A stretch of 40,425 bases of DNA, taken from Henriciella aquimarina. Its GTDB lineage: Bacteria > Pseudomonadota > Alphaproteobacteria > Caulobacterales > Hyphomonadaceae. The notes beneath the pieces are model-generated. The model was not told the origin of the DNA. It worked only from the letters and a program-made list of their open reading frames with translations, and searched no databases. The DNA is taken from NCBI RefSeq assembly GCF_002088975.1, contig NZ_NCST01000023.1:1-40425 (forward strand), written 5' to 3'. The position numbers and the translations under genes are program-made. Of this stretch, positions 1 through 8,807 are shown one piece after another (positions within the stretch are counted from its first letter, which is position 1; each line of letters begins with the position of its first letter).

Positions 1-739
1 GCCAGTTAATCTTCGGCTGCAGGGTGTCGGCCATTTCGGCATCGAGGGTGATGTTTTCCGCGCTCAGCCCGTCAAAGGTCGCGGCCTTCAGGTCGAGGCG
101 GGCCGAGCCGTCCACCTTGAAGCCGACAAAGCTGAGATCGACATCGCCTTCGCGCAGGACCAGCATATCGTCACCGGAGGTCAGCTCCAGCGGCTCGATG
201 CGGGCCTGGACCGTGCCGCGATAGGGCAGCTTGCCGCTCATCGTGCCATGCATGACGACCGGGCCGGCGGGGGTGTCGAGTTCGATCCGCGCCTCGGACA
301 CGTCGATTTCGGGGATCTCCATGGAGGTGCCGGAAGAGTCCGAGGTCATCAGCTTTTCCAGCCCGCCCAGCCGGAACGGCTGGTCCGTCTCGTCGGGATG
401 ATAGCTTGCGCGCACGACCGGGGCCTTGATGTCGACGAGCGTGACGGCGGGCTTGAGAAAGCCCGGCCACTCCAGCGTCACGCGGGCGCGCTGCGCCTCG
501 ACCGGAACCGAGCCGTCGGGGGCGGTGATTTTCACATTCTCGACGGTCAGTCCGGAGAGGCCGAGCCCGCGCACATCGAGTTCGCAGGTGAGGTCCTGGC
601 TGGAGCACCATTTGCGGGCTGCCCAGCCGCCGAGCGGGGCCCGGAAAACCCAGATCAGCAGGCCGGCGACCAGCAGTCCCACGAGGAGAATGCCGGCGGC
701 AACGAGCCAGGGTCTGGATCTGGAGCGGGAGGTTGCCAT
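1..739 (-). CDS. Membrane-anchored AsmA/YdbH-like protein (N-terminal part)
   Basis: The frame runs open from an ATG at 739 to the left edge of the window, so only the first 246 residues are visible and the C-terminus is missing. It begins with a short basic stretch, then one hydrophobic segment at about residues 10-30 (LVAAGILLVGLLVAGLLIWV), which reads as a signal anchor. After it comes a beta-rich series with a Cys pair (WCSSQDLTCEL) and repeated short strands of the type LTVENVKITAP and LSAENITLDAE. This is the style of the AsmA/TamB/YdbH group of long periplasmic proteins that bridge inner and outer membrane and carry lipids. The family call is inferred from architecture, not from a diagnostic motif, and a generic hypothetical membrane protein remains possible. 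The gene is divergent from the M23 peptidase gene. Confidence 0.6.
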   Translation of the reverse strand, partial: MATSRSRSRPWLVAAGILLVGLLVAGLLIWVFRAPLGGWAARKWCSSQDLTCELDVRGLGLSGLTVENVKITAPDGSVPVEAQRARVTLEWPGFLKPAVTLVDIKAPVVRASYHPDETDQPFRLGGLEKLMTSDSSGTSMEIPEIDVSEARIELDTPAGPVVMHGTMSGKLPYRGTVQARIEPLELTSGDDMLVLREGDVDLSFVGFKVDGSARLDLKAATFDGLSAENITLDAEMADTLQPKINW

Positions 740-947
740 GCGCTAAGATGCCTGAAATTTAACAAAAGACGCTGCAATAAGGGGCATATAGTGACTTGCC
801 CACCACCTGATGTTGAATTTAAGACACTTCCGGGCCGGATTGATTAAAGCTTTGCCGATAAACACGTGCAAGCAGATCAACCGATTGGGGCAATAAATTG
901 ACTCAGACGTTCGCGCTAGGCACGCTGAACAAGAGGAGGCCCATTTT

Positions 948-2309
948 TTGAATTTCCAGTTTTCCCGTGGCATGACCAGTCTCGTCCTGCTGGGCGCCGT
1001 GGCAACCGCCACTTGCCTGTCGACCCTGTATTTCGTTGCGCAATCGCGACGCGCCGAGGCGCAGACCCCGCCCGCTGTTCAGCTGGCCACACCCTTGGCA
1101 ACAACGGTCCTGTCGGCTGAAGAGTTCACACAATCGGCCGAAACGCAAAGCCGCAGCGCCGAGCTTAAGCCGCGAGAGACGCTGATCGAGCTGGTCACCG
1201 ACCTTGGCGCAGAGCCCTCCGCGGCCGCGCGCTCGCTGCAGGCGCTCTATGATGCCGAGCTGATCGACCCGCGCCGGGTGCGCCCCGGCCTGACGGTGAC
1301 GGCCCAGTTCCGCGGCGCGCCGCAGACCGCCGAGCTGACCTCGCTGTCGGTCTCGGCCGAGAGCGGACGCCAGATCCTGTCCAAGCGCCAGAGCGACGGG
1401 GCCTATACGCCGCTGGTGCTTACCGCACACACCAAGCCGGTGCCCAAGCATATCGAGACGACCATCGAGACCAGCATCTATGCCGCCGCCCTCGACCAGG
1501 GCGCGCATGACCAGCAGGTCGTCGATTTTGCGCGCGTCTTTGCCTATGACGTCGATTTCCAGCGCGACATCCATCCCGGCGACCGCTTCGAGATCGTCTA
1601 TGAGGAAATGGTCGATGAGCGCGGCAACCCGGTCGAGACGGGCAATGTGCTCTATGCCGCGATCAACGGGCAGGCGCTCGACAAGGGCTATTACCGCTTC
1701 ACGCCCGGCGATGACGGCGCGACCGACTATTTCAATCGCGATGGCGAGGCAGCCACGAAATTCCTGATGAAGACGCCGATCAATGGCGCGCGGCTGTCGT
1801 CCAATTTCGGTTATCGCCGCCACCCGATCTCCGGCTACAACAAGCTGCACAAGGGCACAGATTTCGCCGCGCCGACCGGCACGCCGGTCTATGCCGCCGG
1901 CCACGGGACGATCGAGCGGTCCAGCCGCTATGGCGGCTATGGCAATTATGTCCGCATCCGCCACGCCAATGGCTATGACACCGCCTATGCCCACCTGTCC
2001 AAGTTCGGCCCCGGCATCCGCTCCGGCAAGCGCGTGCGCCAGGGCGACATTATCGGCTATGTCGGTTCGACCGGTGCCTCGACAGGCCCGCACCTGCATT
2101 ATGAAGTCCTGGTCAATGACAAGCAGGTCAACGCCATGACGCTGGACCTGCCGACCGGGCGCAAGCTGGCGGAAACGCCTGAGGTCATGAAGGCCTTCGA
2201 GGCGCGCCGGAATGCCATCGATGCGATGCGTAATGCAGGCGGCATGACGCTGGTTTCCGGTGGCGACACGCCTTCCGACACCGATGGAAGCGCCCCGCCG
2301 GCGCCCTGA
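948..2309 (+). CDS. M23 family metallopeptidase (MepM/Csd3-like murein endopeptidase)
   Basis: Predicted zinc endopeptidase that cuts peptidoglycan cross-links in the periplasm. The 453-residue protein has an N-terminal hydrophobic segment (about 9-32), then an OapA/LysM-like stretch around residues 80-125 (ETLIELVTDLGAEPSAAAR), a Csd3-type linker domain (about 165-260), and a C-terminal LytM/M23 domain. The zinc motifs are visible: HKGTDFAAP near residue 301 supplies the first His and the Asp, and GPHLHYEV near residue 382 supplies the HxH pair. It follows the layout of MepM and ShyA. The start is a TTG at 948, because AGGAGG at 934-939 lies 8 bases before it; a later in-frame ATG at 972 has no such site. 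The C-terminal tail is low-complexity (GGDTPSDTDGSAPPAP). A GANTC methylation site (900-904) lies in the upstream region. A strong terminator follows. Confidence 0.93.
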   Translation: MNFQFSRGMTSLVLLGAVATATCLSTLYFVAQSRRAEAQTPPAVQLATPLATTVLSAEEFTQSAETQSRSAELKPRETLIELVTDLGAEPSAAARSLQALYDAELIDPRRVRPGLTVTAQFRGAPQTAELTSLSVSAESGRQILSKRQSDGAYTPLVLTAHTKPVPKHIETTIETSIYAAALDQGAHDQQVVDFARVFAYDVDFQRDIHPGDRFEIVYEEMVDERGNPVETGNVLYAAINGQALDKGYYRFTPGDDGATDYFNRDGEAATKFLMKTPINGARLSSNFGYRRHPISGYNKLHKGTDFAAPTGTPVYAAGHGTIERSSRYGGYGNYVRIRHANGYDTAYAHLSKFGPGIRSGKRVRQGDIIGYVGSTGASTGPHLHYEVLVNDKQVNAMTLDLPTGRKLAETPEVMKAFEARRNAIDAMRNAGGMTLVSGGDTPSDTDGSAPPAP

Positions 2310-2355
2310 GCCGGGCGGGCTTTTTCAGGGAAAAAGAAGCGCCGTAAACGAAAAA

Positions 2356-2385
2356 GGCTCCAGCCCGGGACGTTGGGCTGGAGCC
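2356..2385. terminator. Bidirectional rho-independent terminator
   Basis: A perfect 11-bp stem (GGCTCCAGCCC / GGGCTGGAGCC) with an 8-base loop is flanked by AAAAA on the left and TTTT on the right. It can therefore end both the M23 peptidase transcript on the plus strand and the UrcA transcript on the minus strand, which converge here. Confidence 0.92.
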
Positions 2386-2416
2386 TTTTCTGTTGGAAGC
2401 AGTTTGGCCTCAAGCC

Positions 2417-2770
2417 TTAGCGGGCGGCCAGCTGCATCCGGTCAGACACACCCTCAACGTAATAGTCCGAAGAGGCATATTGTGCTGTGAGGTTGGCATT
2501 GCCGATCATGTCGACGGCCTGAACCATCATGTCCTTGGCGCAGACTTCGTCGACGGAGAGGCCGACGGTCACCATGGAAACCTTGCGGCAGTGCGTGCGA
2601 GCCTGGTTTTCCAAGTCGGCCAGCACTTCAGCAGCGCCGGCTTCGGTCGCCAGCTTGCTTTTGTCGAAGGTCAGTTCGGCATTCACTTCGGTGAGGTCAT
2701 CGGCCTGAGCCATGCCGCCACCAAAGACAGCCATTGCGAAAAGGATGGAGGAGGAAACGCGAAATTTCAT
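2417..2770 (-). CDS. UrcA family protein
   Basis: A 117-residue secreted protein. Residues 1-23 form a signal peptide (MKFRVSSSILFAMAVFGGGMAQA), followed by the UrcA-type pattern of a short beta stretch (VNAELTFDKSKLAT), a helix (AAEVLADLENQARTHCRKV) and a second cysteine (VDEVCAKDMM). The spacing of the two Cys residues suggests a disulfide. UrcA proteins are small periplasmic proteins of unknown biochemical role, common in Caulobacterales, Hyphomonadaceae and Sphingomonadales. The ATG at 2770 was chosen because the signal peptide starts there and GAGGG lies 8-9 bases upstream; the frame could be extended to 2911 but that segment is not protein-like. The gene converges on the M23 gene across a shared terminator. 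Confidence 0.85.
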   Translation of the reverse strand: MKFRVSSSILFAMAVFGGGMAQADDLTEVNAELTFDKSKLATEAGAAEVLADLENQARTHCRKVSMVTVGLSVDEVCAKDMMVQAVDMIGNANLTAQYASSDYYVEGVSDRMQLAAR

Positions 2771-3046
2771 TTTATCAGCCCTCTTGTGTTGAGCTAGCGG
2801 ATCGTTGTCCGCGATTGAGCCCCACGTATTTCGCGGGTGCACAATAAACATCTCGCACCTGCAGCATTTGTGAAGTGCATAAAGCTGTAAATCAGGCATG
2901 CACATTTGCATGGAGTCGGATCTGTAGCAGTGACAACAGTTTGACGGGATTGAAATAATTTATGGCTTGCCGGCGTCTCGCTGACGTCCCTTGTTGCCGT
3001 AAGGGGAGGTGGCCAAACCCCTCGCGTGAGAGGATTGTCTCTCCGA
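2771..3046. other. Intergenic region upstream of the UrcA gene, no gene recognised
   Basis: About 275 bases without a credible protein-coding frame. The left part must hold the UrcA promoter on the minus strand. Visible structure: a 16-bp palindrome CATGCACATTTGCATG at 2897-2912 immediately followed by a GAGTC (GANTC) site, and a small inverted repeat AGGGG/CCCCT near 3002-3021. A TTGACG hexamer at about 2941 on the plus strand has no clear -10 partner. An unannotated small RNA ending near the ClpB terminator is conceivable, but nothing in the sequence demonstrates it. Confidence 0.4.
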
Positions 3047-3052
3047 AAAAAT

Positions 3053-3079
3053 CACCCGGCGCGTCAAACGCGCCGGGTG
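3053..3079 (-). terminator. Terminator of clpB
   Basis: A perfect 11-bp stem (CACCCGGCGCG / CGCGCCGGGTG) with a 5-base loop lies 31 bases past the clpB stop. Read on the minus strand it is followed by ATTTTTT. Confidence 0.92.
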
Positions 3080-3110
3080 GCCGGGTTTGCAGGCAATGGG
3101 GCAGGGCCGC

Positions 3111-5738
3111 CTAGTTCAGGGCGGCCGCGCCCTTGGCAAAGTCGTTCGGCACGCCGTTGATCGAGAGCGCATCGCCCTCGACATCGACGGTCACCGTCGA
3201 ACTGTCAGGCACCTTGCCTTCGAGAACCAGCCTGGCCAGCGGGTCCTGAAGCTCCTTCTGGATCACCCGCTTCAGCGGGCGGGCGCCATAGACCGGGTCG
3301 TAGCCGCGGTCGGCCAGCCAAGTGCGGGCGGCCTCCGAAAGATCGACCTTGATCTTGCGGTCGGCGAGCAGCTTCGAGAGCCGGTCCATCTGGATGTCGA
3401 CAACATGGTCGATCTCCGCGCGGCCGAGCCGCTTGAAGAAGACGATCTCGTCGATCCGGTTGATGAATTCCGGCCGGAAGTGGGCCCGCACCGCTGTCAT
3501 CACCGCCTCACGCTGGGCTTCGCTGATCTCGCCGGCATCGCCGCTGGCGAGCGCATCGGCGCCCAGGTTCGACGTCATGATGATGATCGTGTTGCGGAAG
3601 TCGACCGTGCGGCCATGGCCATCGGTCAGACGCCCGTCATCGAGCACCTGCAGGAGGGTGTTGAAGAGGTCCGGATGGGCCTTCTCCACCTCGTCGAACA
3701 GGATGACCTGATAGGGCCGGCGGCGGACGGCTTCGGTCAGCACGCCGCCTTCCTCATAGCCGACATAGCCCGGAGGCGCCCCGATCAGGCGGGCGACCGA
3801 GTGCTTCTCCTGGAACTCCGACATGTCGAGCCGGAGCACGGCGGTGTCGTCGTCGAACATGAATTCCGCCAGCGCCTTGGTCAGCTCCGTCTTGCCGACG
3901 CCGGTCGGGCCGATGAACAGGAAGGAGCCGATCGGACGGTTTGGATCCTGCAGGCCTGCCCGGGCGCGGCGCACCGCATTCGAGACGGCCGCCAGCGCTT
4001 CGTCCTGGCCAACGACCCGCTTGTGCAGGGCGTCTTCCATGCGCAGCAGCTTGTCGCGCTCGCCTTCCATCATCTTGTCGACCGGGATACCGGTCCACTT
4101 GGAAACGACGGCAGCGACATGTTCCGGGCGCACGACCTCGGAAACGAGGCCTTCCTGGGCTTCGCCATTGTCGGTCTCGGCCTTTTCGACCGCCGCGATC
4201 CGCTCTTCGAGCTGCGGGATGACGGAGTATTTCAGCTCCGAGGCACGCGAGAGATCCCCGCGGCGCTGGGCTTCGGCCATTTCGGCATGCGCCCGGTCGA
4301 GCTCTTCCTTGGCAGAGGCGGCGCCTTTCAGCTTGTCCTTTTCGGCCGCCCAGGCGGTCGACAGCTCGTCGGACTGGGCCTGCAGATCCTCGATCTGCTC
4401 CTCAATGGCGGCGAGCCGGTCTTTCGAGGCCTGGTCCTTTTCCTTCTTCAGGGCTTCGGCCTCGATCTTCAGCTGCAGCAGGCGCCGGTCGATCTCGTCG
4501 AGCGCTTCCGGCTTGGAGTCGACCTGCATGCGCAGGCGGGAGGCCGCCTCGTCCATAAGGTCGATGGCCTTGTCCGGCAGGAAGCGGTCGGTGATGTAGC
4601 GGTTCGACAGCGTTGCCGCCGAAACGATGGCTGCATCCGAAACGCGGACCCCGTGGTGGGCCTCGTAGCGGCCCTTCAGGCCGCGCAGGATGGAGATGGT
4701 GTCCTGGACGGTCGGCTCATCGACATAGACGGCCATGAAACGCCGTGCGAGCGCCGGATCGCCTTCGACATATTTGCGGTATTCGTCGAGCGTCGTGGCG
4801 CCGACACAGTGCAGTTCCCCGCGCGCGAGCGCCGGTTTGAGGAGGTTGGAGGCGTCCATGGCGCCGTCGGTCTTGCCGGCGCCGACCAAAGTGTGCATCT
4901 CGTCGATGAAGAGGATGACGCCGCCTTCGGCCTGTTCGATCTCCTTGATGACGGCCTTCAGCCGCTCTTCGAACTCGCCGCGGAACTTCGCGCCGGCGAT
5001 CAGTGCACCCATGTCGAGGGCGAGCAGGCGCTTGTCCTTCAGGCTTTCCGGCACGTCCCCATTGATGATCCGCAGGGCCAGGCCCTCGGCGATGGCGGTT
5101 TTGCCGACGCCTGGCTCACCGATCAGGACGGGATTGTTCTTCGAGCGCCGCGAGAGCACCTGCACCGTGCGGCGGATCTCCTCGTCACGTCCAATAACCG
5201 GATCCAGCTTGCCCGACCGGGCATCGGCCGTCAGGTCGCGCGTATATTTCTTGAGCGCTTCATAGCCTTCTTCGGCGTTCTCGGTGTCGGCGGTGCGGCC
5301 CTGGCGCAGCTGTGTGACAGCGCCTTCAAGCCCGGCCTTGTCGACGCCGCCCGTCTTGAGCGCTTCGGCAGCCTTCGAGCCGGCCAGCCCGGCCAGCGCC
5401 ACGAGAATACGCTCGACGGTGACATAGCTGTCGCCGGCCTGTTTCGAGGCGGCTTCGGCGTCGGCGAAGAGTTTCGCGGTTTTCTGGTCGAGCCGCAGGC
5501 CCGCATCGCCGCCGCTGACCTGGGGCTGGGCGCGCAGGGCTTCCTCGGTTTTCTGTTCGACGAGTTCCGGCTTGCCGCCGGCAGACCGGATCAGATTGGC
5601 CGCCAGCCGGTCGCGGTCTTCCAGCAGGGCTTTGAGGATATGTTCGGGAAGAAAAACCTGGTGACCAGCTGCCAGGGCCGCGGTCTGGGCCGACTGGAGT
5701 ATGCTTCTGGCACGCTCTGTATAGGTGTCAAAATTCAT
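3111..5738 (-). CDS. clpB: ATP-dependent disaggregase ClpB
   Basis: Hexameric AAA+ chaperone that, with DnaK/DnaJ/GrpE, extracts and refolds proteins from heat-shock aggregates in the cytoplasm. The 875 residues match the usual ClpB length. A Clp N-domain (about 1-145) is followed by the first AAA+ module with Walker [10 protein letters not shown] near 207 and Walker [11 protein letters not shown]. Then comes the long coiled-coil M domain (about 410-525, rich in Glu, Lys and Gln), which separates ClpB from ClpA/ClpC. The second AAA+ module has Walker [10 protein letters not shown] near 607 and Walker [12 protein letters not shown]. It has no ClpP-binding IGL loop that I can see. The start ATG is preceded by AAAGGGG. 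It lies directly downstream of rpoH, whose product is expected to drive its transcription, but the two are separated by a terminator, so clpB should have its own promoter in 5739-5862. Confidence 0.98.
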   Translation of the reverse strand: MNFDTYTERARSILQSAQTAALAAGHQVFLPEHILKALLEDRDRLAANLIRSAGGKPELVEQKTEEALRAQPQVSGGDAGLRLDQKTAKLFADAEAASKQAGDSYVTVERILVALAGLAGSKAAEALKTGGVDKAGLEGAVTQLRQGRTADTENAEEGYEALKKYTRDLTADARSGKLDPVIGRDEEIRRTVQVLSRRSKNNPVLIGEPGVGKTAIAEGLALRIINGDVPESLKDKRLLALDMGALIAGAKFRGEFEERLKAVIKEIEQAEGGVILFIDEMHTLVGAGKTDGAMDASNLLKPALARGELHCVGATTLDEYRKYVEGDPALARRFMAVYVDEPTVQDTISILRGLKGRYEAHHGVRVSDAAIVSAATLSNRYITDRFLPDKAIDLMDEAASRLRMQVDSKPEALDEIDRRLLQLKIEAEALKKEKDQASKDRLAAIEEQIEDLQAQSDELSTAWAAEKDKLKGAASAKEELDRAHAEMAEAQRRGDLSRASELKYSVIPQLEERIAAVEKAETDNGEAQEGLVSEVVRPEHVAAVVSKWTGIPVDKMMEGERDKLLRMEDALHKRVVGQDEALAAVSNAVRRARAGLQDPNRPIGSFLFIGPTGVGKTELTKALAEFMFDDDTAVLRLDMSEFQEKHSVARLIGAPPGYVGYEEGGVLTEAVRRRPYQVILFDEVEKAHPDLFNTLLQVLDDGRLTDGHGRTVDFRNTIIIMTSNLGADALASGDAGEISEAQREAVMTAVRAHFRPEFINRIDEIVFFKRLGRAEIDHVVDIQMDRLSKLLADRKIKVDLSEAARTWLADRGYDPVYGARPLKRVIQKELQDPLARLVLEGKVPDSSTVTVDVEGDALSINGVPNDFAKGAAALN

Positions 5739-5872
5739 CTGTTATCCCCTTTCAAAGGCAGATCTAAAGGTTGTTACGGGCCGGGCCATACGGGATGCAC
5801 CTTACCCTGTTTTCGCTAGGGACCCCGCTCAGCAGCGGCCCCGTCAAAAAGAATATGGGAACAAAAAAAAGA

Positions 5873-5892
5873 GCCGCAAGTGAGCTTGCGGC
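5873..5892 (-). terminator. Terminator of rpoH
   Basis: An 8-bp stem GCCGCAAG / CTTGCGGC with a TGAG loop is followed, on the minus strand, by a CTTTTTTTT run. It sits between the rpoH stop and the clpB start. Confidence 0.88.
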
Positions 5893-5923
5893 CCTTAAGG
5901 CTTCTGCAGGGATGAAAACAGTG

Positions 5924-6805
5924 TCAGACCGGAAGCAGGCCGGTCTCGTTGGGATCGCCGACCATTGTGACAAGCGCCTTGCGCAGCTTGCCGAGCGCCT
6001 GATGCTCGATCTGGCGCACGCGTTCCTTCGAGATGCCGAGGCGTTGGCCGAGCACTTCCAGCGTCACCGTGTCGTCGGTGAGCCGGCGTTCGCGGATGAT
6101 CAGGGTTTCGCGCTCGTTCAGCGTTTTTAGCGCTTCGGCGATCCAGCGCTTGCGGCGGGCGCCGTCGCGGGCCTCCATGACGCGCTCCTCGGTGACGGCG
6201 GTCTCGTCCTCGAGCAGGTCCTGCCACTGGGTCTCGCTGTCGGTGGCGAGCGGCGCGTTGAGTGAGCGGTCGGAGGCCGACAGGCGCGACGCCATGGCAT
6301 CGACGTCGCGTTCTGCGACGCCGAGATGCGTGGCGACCCAGTGCCGGTTCTCCGGTGAGATGACGGTGTCGTCAGTGTCGCCGATCTTCGCGCGCAGTCG
6401 TTTGAGGTTGAAGAAGAGGGATTTCTGCGCCGCCGTCGTGCCGGTGCGCACGATCGACCAGTTGCGCAGGACGAAATCCTGAATGGACGACCGGATCCAC
6501 CAGGAAGCATAGGTCGAGAACCGCACCGCCCTGTCCGGGTCGAAGCGCATCGAGGCCTGCATCAGGCCGACATTGCCCTCCTGCACGAGATCCGACAGGG
6601 GCAGGCCGTAATGACGGAATTTCGAGGCCATGGAGATGACGAGGCGCATATAGGCGCTGGTCAGCTCATGCAGGGCCTCTTCGTCGCGTTCGTCGCGCCA
6701 TCGCAGGGCAAGGTCCAGCTCATGCTCCTGAGTGAGCATGGGCTTGTTCATCGCCGTTCTGACATACTGCCGATCAGCTGTTTCGGATGTCATGGACGTG
6801 GCCAT
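5924..6805 (-). CDS. rpoH: RNA polymerase heat-shock sigma factor RpoH
   Basis: Sigma-32-type factor that directs RNA polymerase to heat-shock promoters. The 293-residue protein has a region 1.2/2 core with DLVQEGNVGLMQA and RFSTYASWWIRSSIQDF (regions 2.2-2.4), the RpoH-box-like segment AAQKSLFFNLKRLRAKIG typical of the RpoH family, and a region 4 helix-turn-helix TLEVLGQRLGISKERVRQIEHQAL at the C-terminus. The start ATG at 6805 is supported by AAGGAG 6-7 bases upstream. Terminators bracket it on both sides, so it is probably a single-gene transcript between carD and clpB. Alphaproteobacteria often carry more than one rpoH; which paralogue this is cannot be told from the window. Confidence 0.97.
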   Translation of the reverse strand: MATSMTSETADRQYVRTAMNKPMLTQEHELDLALRWRDERDEEALHELTSAYMRLVISMASKFRHYGLPLSDLVQEGNVGLMQASMRFDPDRAVRFSTYASWWIRSSIQDFVLRNWSIVRTGTTAAQKSLFFNLKRLRAKIGDTDDTVISPENRHWVATHLGVAERDVDAMASRLSASDRSLNAPLATDSETQWQDLLEDETAVTEERVMEARDGARRKRWIAEALKTLNERETLIIRERRLTDDTVTLEVLGQRLGISKERVRQIEHQALGKLRKALVTMVGDPNETGLLPV

Positions 6806-6920
6806 TGTCTGCTCCTTGCCCGGGTGCTGATTCTTTTTTCTGCACCCTGACTACGCAGCCCATGGCCGGGCGGATCACATTTTCGCCGGATTTTCCGCAG
6901 GCCTGTCTTCCGGCCAAGAA

Positions 6921-6948
6921 AAAACCCTGCCGGTGAGGGCAGGGTTTT
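6921..6948 (-). terminator. Terminator of carD
   Basis: An 11-bp stem AAAACCCTGCC / GGCAGGGTTTT with a 6-base loop lies 31 bases beyond the carD stop. On the minus strand the stem ends in a T-rich run (TTTTTTCTT). Confidence 0.88.
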
Positions 6949-6978
6949 CCGAAAGTTTTTTAAAGATCAGGGCCTGGC

Positions 6979-7506
6979 TCAGGCAGCCTTCTTCTTGGCC
7001 AGCGACTTGGCGAGACGCTCCATGGCGGTCTCGTGGTCGGTGTTCTCGACGGCGGCCAGTTCACGGGCCATCCGGTCAAGCGCGCTCTCATAGAGCTGGC
7101 GTTCGGAATAGGACTGCTCGGGCTGGTCTTCGCCGCGGTGCAGGTCGCGCACGACTTCCGCAATCGAGATTAGATCGCCGGAATTGATCTTGGCTTCGTA
7201 CTCCTGGGCGCGGCGCGACCACATGGTGCGCTTGATGCGGGCCTTGCCGCCGAGGGTCTTCAGGGCATCGTCGACCAGCTTCGAGCCGGCCAGGGCGCGC
7301 ATGCCGGAGGCCTCGGCGCGATTGGTCGGGACGCGAAGGATCATCTTGTCCTGATCGAAGGAGACAACATACACTTCGAGCGACATCCCCGCGACGGTCT
7401 GCTTCTCGATCGCCGTTACGCTGCCGACGCCGTGGGCCGGATAGACAACGGACTGACCGATCTCGAAGACGAGTTCCTGAACATCACCCTGTGCTTGCTT
7501 TGCCAT
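6979..7506 (-). CDS. carD: CarD family transcriptional regulator
   Basis: A 175-residue RNA polymerase-binding regulator. The N-terminal Tudor-like RNAP-interaction domain is visible at about residues 12-70 (FEIGQSVVYPAHGVGSVTAIEKQ, then MILRVPTNRAEASGMR), followed by the helical DNA-contacting C-terminal domain (WSRRAQEYEAKINSGDLISIAEVVRDLHR). CarD proteins stabilise the open promoter complex and in alphaproteobacteria influence rRNA and stress promoters. The C-terminus ends in a lysine-rich tail (KSLAKKKAA). It follows fdxA on the same strand with a 155-base gap that can hold its own promoter, and ends at a terminator before rpoH. The fdxA-carD neighbourhood is common in alphaproteobacteria. 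Confidence 0.96.
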   Translation of the reverse strand: MAKQAQGDVQELVFEIGQSVVYPAHGVGSVTAIEKQTVAGMSLEVYVVSFDQDKMILRVPTNRAEASGMRALAGSKLVDDALKTLGGKARIKRTMWSRRAQEYEAKINSGDLISIAEVVRDLHRGEDQPEQSYSERQLYESALDRMARELAAVENTDHETAMERLAKSLAKKKAA

Positions 7507-7661
7507 GAAATGAGTGCCTTTCTACGCAATAAGAGCCTACGCTTCCCCGGAGACAATTTCAGTCGGTCCGGAGATGGCTGCAGGCTCCCTCAAAAGTTTG
7601 ACTGTTAATACATATCAGAAAAACGACTATTTCACAACCGCTACGTGACAGGGTGTAGTAT

Positions 7662-8003
7662 TCAATCCCCCTCGCCCGGCTCGGCGCTGAAGTACTTTTC
7701 AAGCTTTCCGGTTTCCTGGGCAAACTCTTCGCGGTCGGCGGGCGGCTCCTTCATGCGGGTAATGTTGGGCCAGACCTTGGCGTACTCAGTATTGAGCTTC
7801 AGCCACTTTGAATCCGGGTCGTCCTCGGTGTCCGGCTTGATCGCCTCGACCGGGCATTCCGGCTCGCAGACGCCGCAGTCGATGCACTCATCCGGATGGA
7901 TGACGAGCATGTTTTCGCCTTCATAGAAGCAGTCAACCGGGCAGACTTCGACGCAATCCATGTATTTGCAACGGATGCAGGCGTCGACAACGATGTAGGT
8001 CAT
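7662..8003 (-). CDS. fdxA: 7Fe ferredoxin FdxA
   Basis: A small soluble electron carrier of 113 residues with one 3Fe-4S and one 4Fe-4S cluster. The cluster ligands are clear: [17 protein letters not shown] near the N-terminus (residues 9-25, the classic arrangement with an extra Cys after the proline) and [12 protein letters not shown] at about 39-50. The C-terminal extension ([29 protein letters not shown]) is typical of the FdxA/FdII subfamily. It lies 67 bases downstream of the TerB-like gene and 155 bases before carD. Confidence 0.97.
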   Translation of the reverse strand: MTYIVVDACIRCKYMDCVEVCPVDCFYEGENMLVIHPDECIDCGVCEPECPVEAIKPDTEDDPDSKWLKLNTEYAKVWPNITRMKEPPADREEFAQETGKLEKYFSAEPGEGD

Positions 8004-8070
8004 GGGCGTTTCTGGGCTCGTTTATAATGATTTTCGCGCTGCATGTGGCCGCGATCAGGCGCGGTGTCAA

Positions 8071-8514
8071 TCACTGCGGCTGGCGCGATTCAGCGCGCCT
8101 GCGTGCCTGGGCGCGGCGAATGTCATCGACATGAAGCAGGCTCGCGACGTGCCGGATGAAGGCTTCCTCGAACTTGCAGGCAGCCCCGTCGGCCAGGGAA
8201 ACCAGGTAAAGCCCCTCGATCACGCGGACCCGGTCGAGCAGCGGCAGTTTCTTCACATGCTGGGTAAACTCGTGCGCGCCGGTGGAATCCTCGGCGAGTT
8301 CTTCGCCCTGCCGGAGGACCTCATCGACGCGGTCGGCATCCAGTCCCATGCTTTCGAGCAGGATTTCGGCGATCTGGTCGCTCTCGAGATTGGCATAGAC
8401 GCCATCCACCAGGGCGGCCTCGACGAGCAGCGCGGCGGCGGCGACCTGCGGGTCGATCTCGCGCTGGACCGGTTGAGGGCCCCATGAGAACAGCTTTTTC
8501 AATCCCTCAAGCAT
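8071..8514 (-). CDS. TerB-like (DjlA/TerB domain) protein
   Basis: A 147-residue, largely helical acidic protein. The pattern AAAALLVEAALVDGVYANLESDQIAEILLESMGL and the later LYLVSLADGAACKFEEAFIRHVASLLHV are the two repeat-like motifs of the TerB/DjlA helical domain, in which an acidic residue in the DG(V/A) turn may bind a metal. The role outside tellurite operons is unknown. Its ATG shares one base with the TGA of the upstream S4 gene (TGATG), so the two are probably translationally coupled. The C-terminus is arginine-rich. The fold call is by motif recognition only. Confidence 0.8.
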   Translation of the reverse strand: MLEGLKKLFSWGPQPVQREIDPQVAAAALLVEAALVDGVYANLESDQIAEILLESMGLDADRVDEVLRQGEELAEDSTGAHEFTQHVKKLPLLDRVRVIEGLYLVSLADGAACKFEEAFIRHVASLLHVDDIRRAQARRRAESRQPQ

Positions 8515-8807
8515 CAGGCCTCTCCCTTGTCGCCGTCTTCCAGGCTTTCATAGAGCGTCCGGGCTTCGGTCGCCGGACCTCTGCGCGTCCCGGCGGAAAG
8601 CACGCGAATTGTCACTATTTGTGCCTTTAGCGGGAAACTTACAATATCGCCTGTCGCCAGCCTGTAGCCCGGTTTGCCGACTTTGCGGGTATCGCCATTG
8701 CGGGTGAGCCGGACGCCCTTGCCGGAAACGAAGCCGGCCGCCAGGGCGCGCGTCTTGAAAAACCGGGCGCGCCATAGCCAGACATCGAGGCGGACCGGCT
8801 CGTCTAT
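8514..8807 (-). CDS. S4 domain RNA-binding protein (Hsp15-like) with apparent ATA start
   Basis: The frame encodes about 97 residues with a textbook S4 fold: VRLDVWLWRARFFKTRALAA followed by GKGVRLTRNGDTRKVGKPGY. It resembles Hsp15/HslR, which binds stalled 50S-peptidyl-tRNA complexes, and the alphaproteobacterial S4 proteins found after SUV3-like helicases. The start is abnormal. The frame is closed upstream by a TGA at 8865-8867, and between that stop and the S4 domain there is no ATG, GTG, TTG or CTG. The best candidate is the ATA at 8805-8807, which overlaps the helicase TAG as ATAG, the same geometry as the common ATGA coupling. With G in place of the last A it would read MDEPVRLDVW, a normal start. 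Alternatives are an ATC at 8823-8825, a -1 frameshift fusion with the helicase, or a base error. The gene end overlaps the TerB-like start. Confidence 0.75.
   Translation of the reverse strand: MDEPVRLDVWLWRARFFKTRALAAGFVSGKGVRLTRNGDTRKVGKPGYRLATGDIVSFPLKAQIVTIRVLSAGTRRGPATEARTLYESLEDGDKGEA

Noticed and set aside
2930-3050. Possible tRNA or 6S RNA in the gap before the clpB terminator
   Set aside because: No T-loop, anticodon arm or 6S-like large bulge could be drawn; only short local stems are present.
3087-5819. A 910-residue open frame on the plus strand opposite clpB
   Set aside because: It is the mirror of a highly conserved clpB; its translation is low-complexity and shows no domain. 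High GC content makes long antisense frames common here.
5739-5862. Search for an RpoH-type promoter in front of clpB
   Set aside because: A TTGAC sequence is present near 5845 on the minus strand, but the nearest CCCTA-like -10 is about 20 bases away, so no convincing heat-shock promoter could be named, although one is expected.
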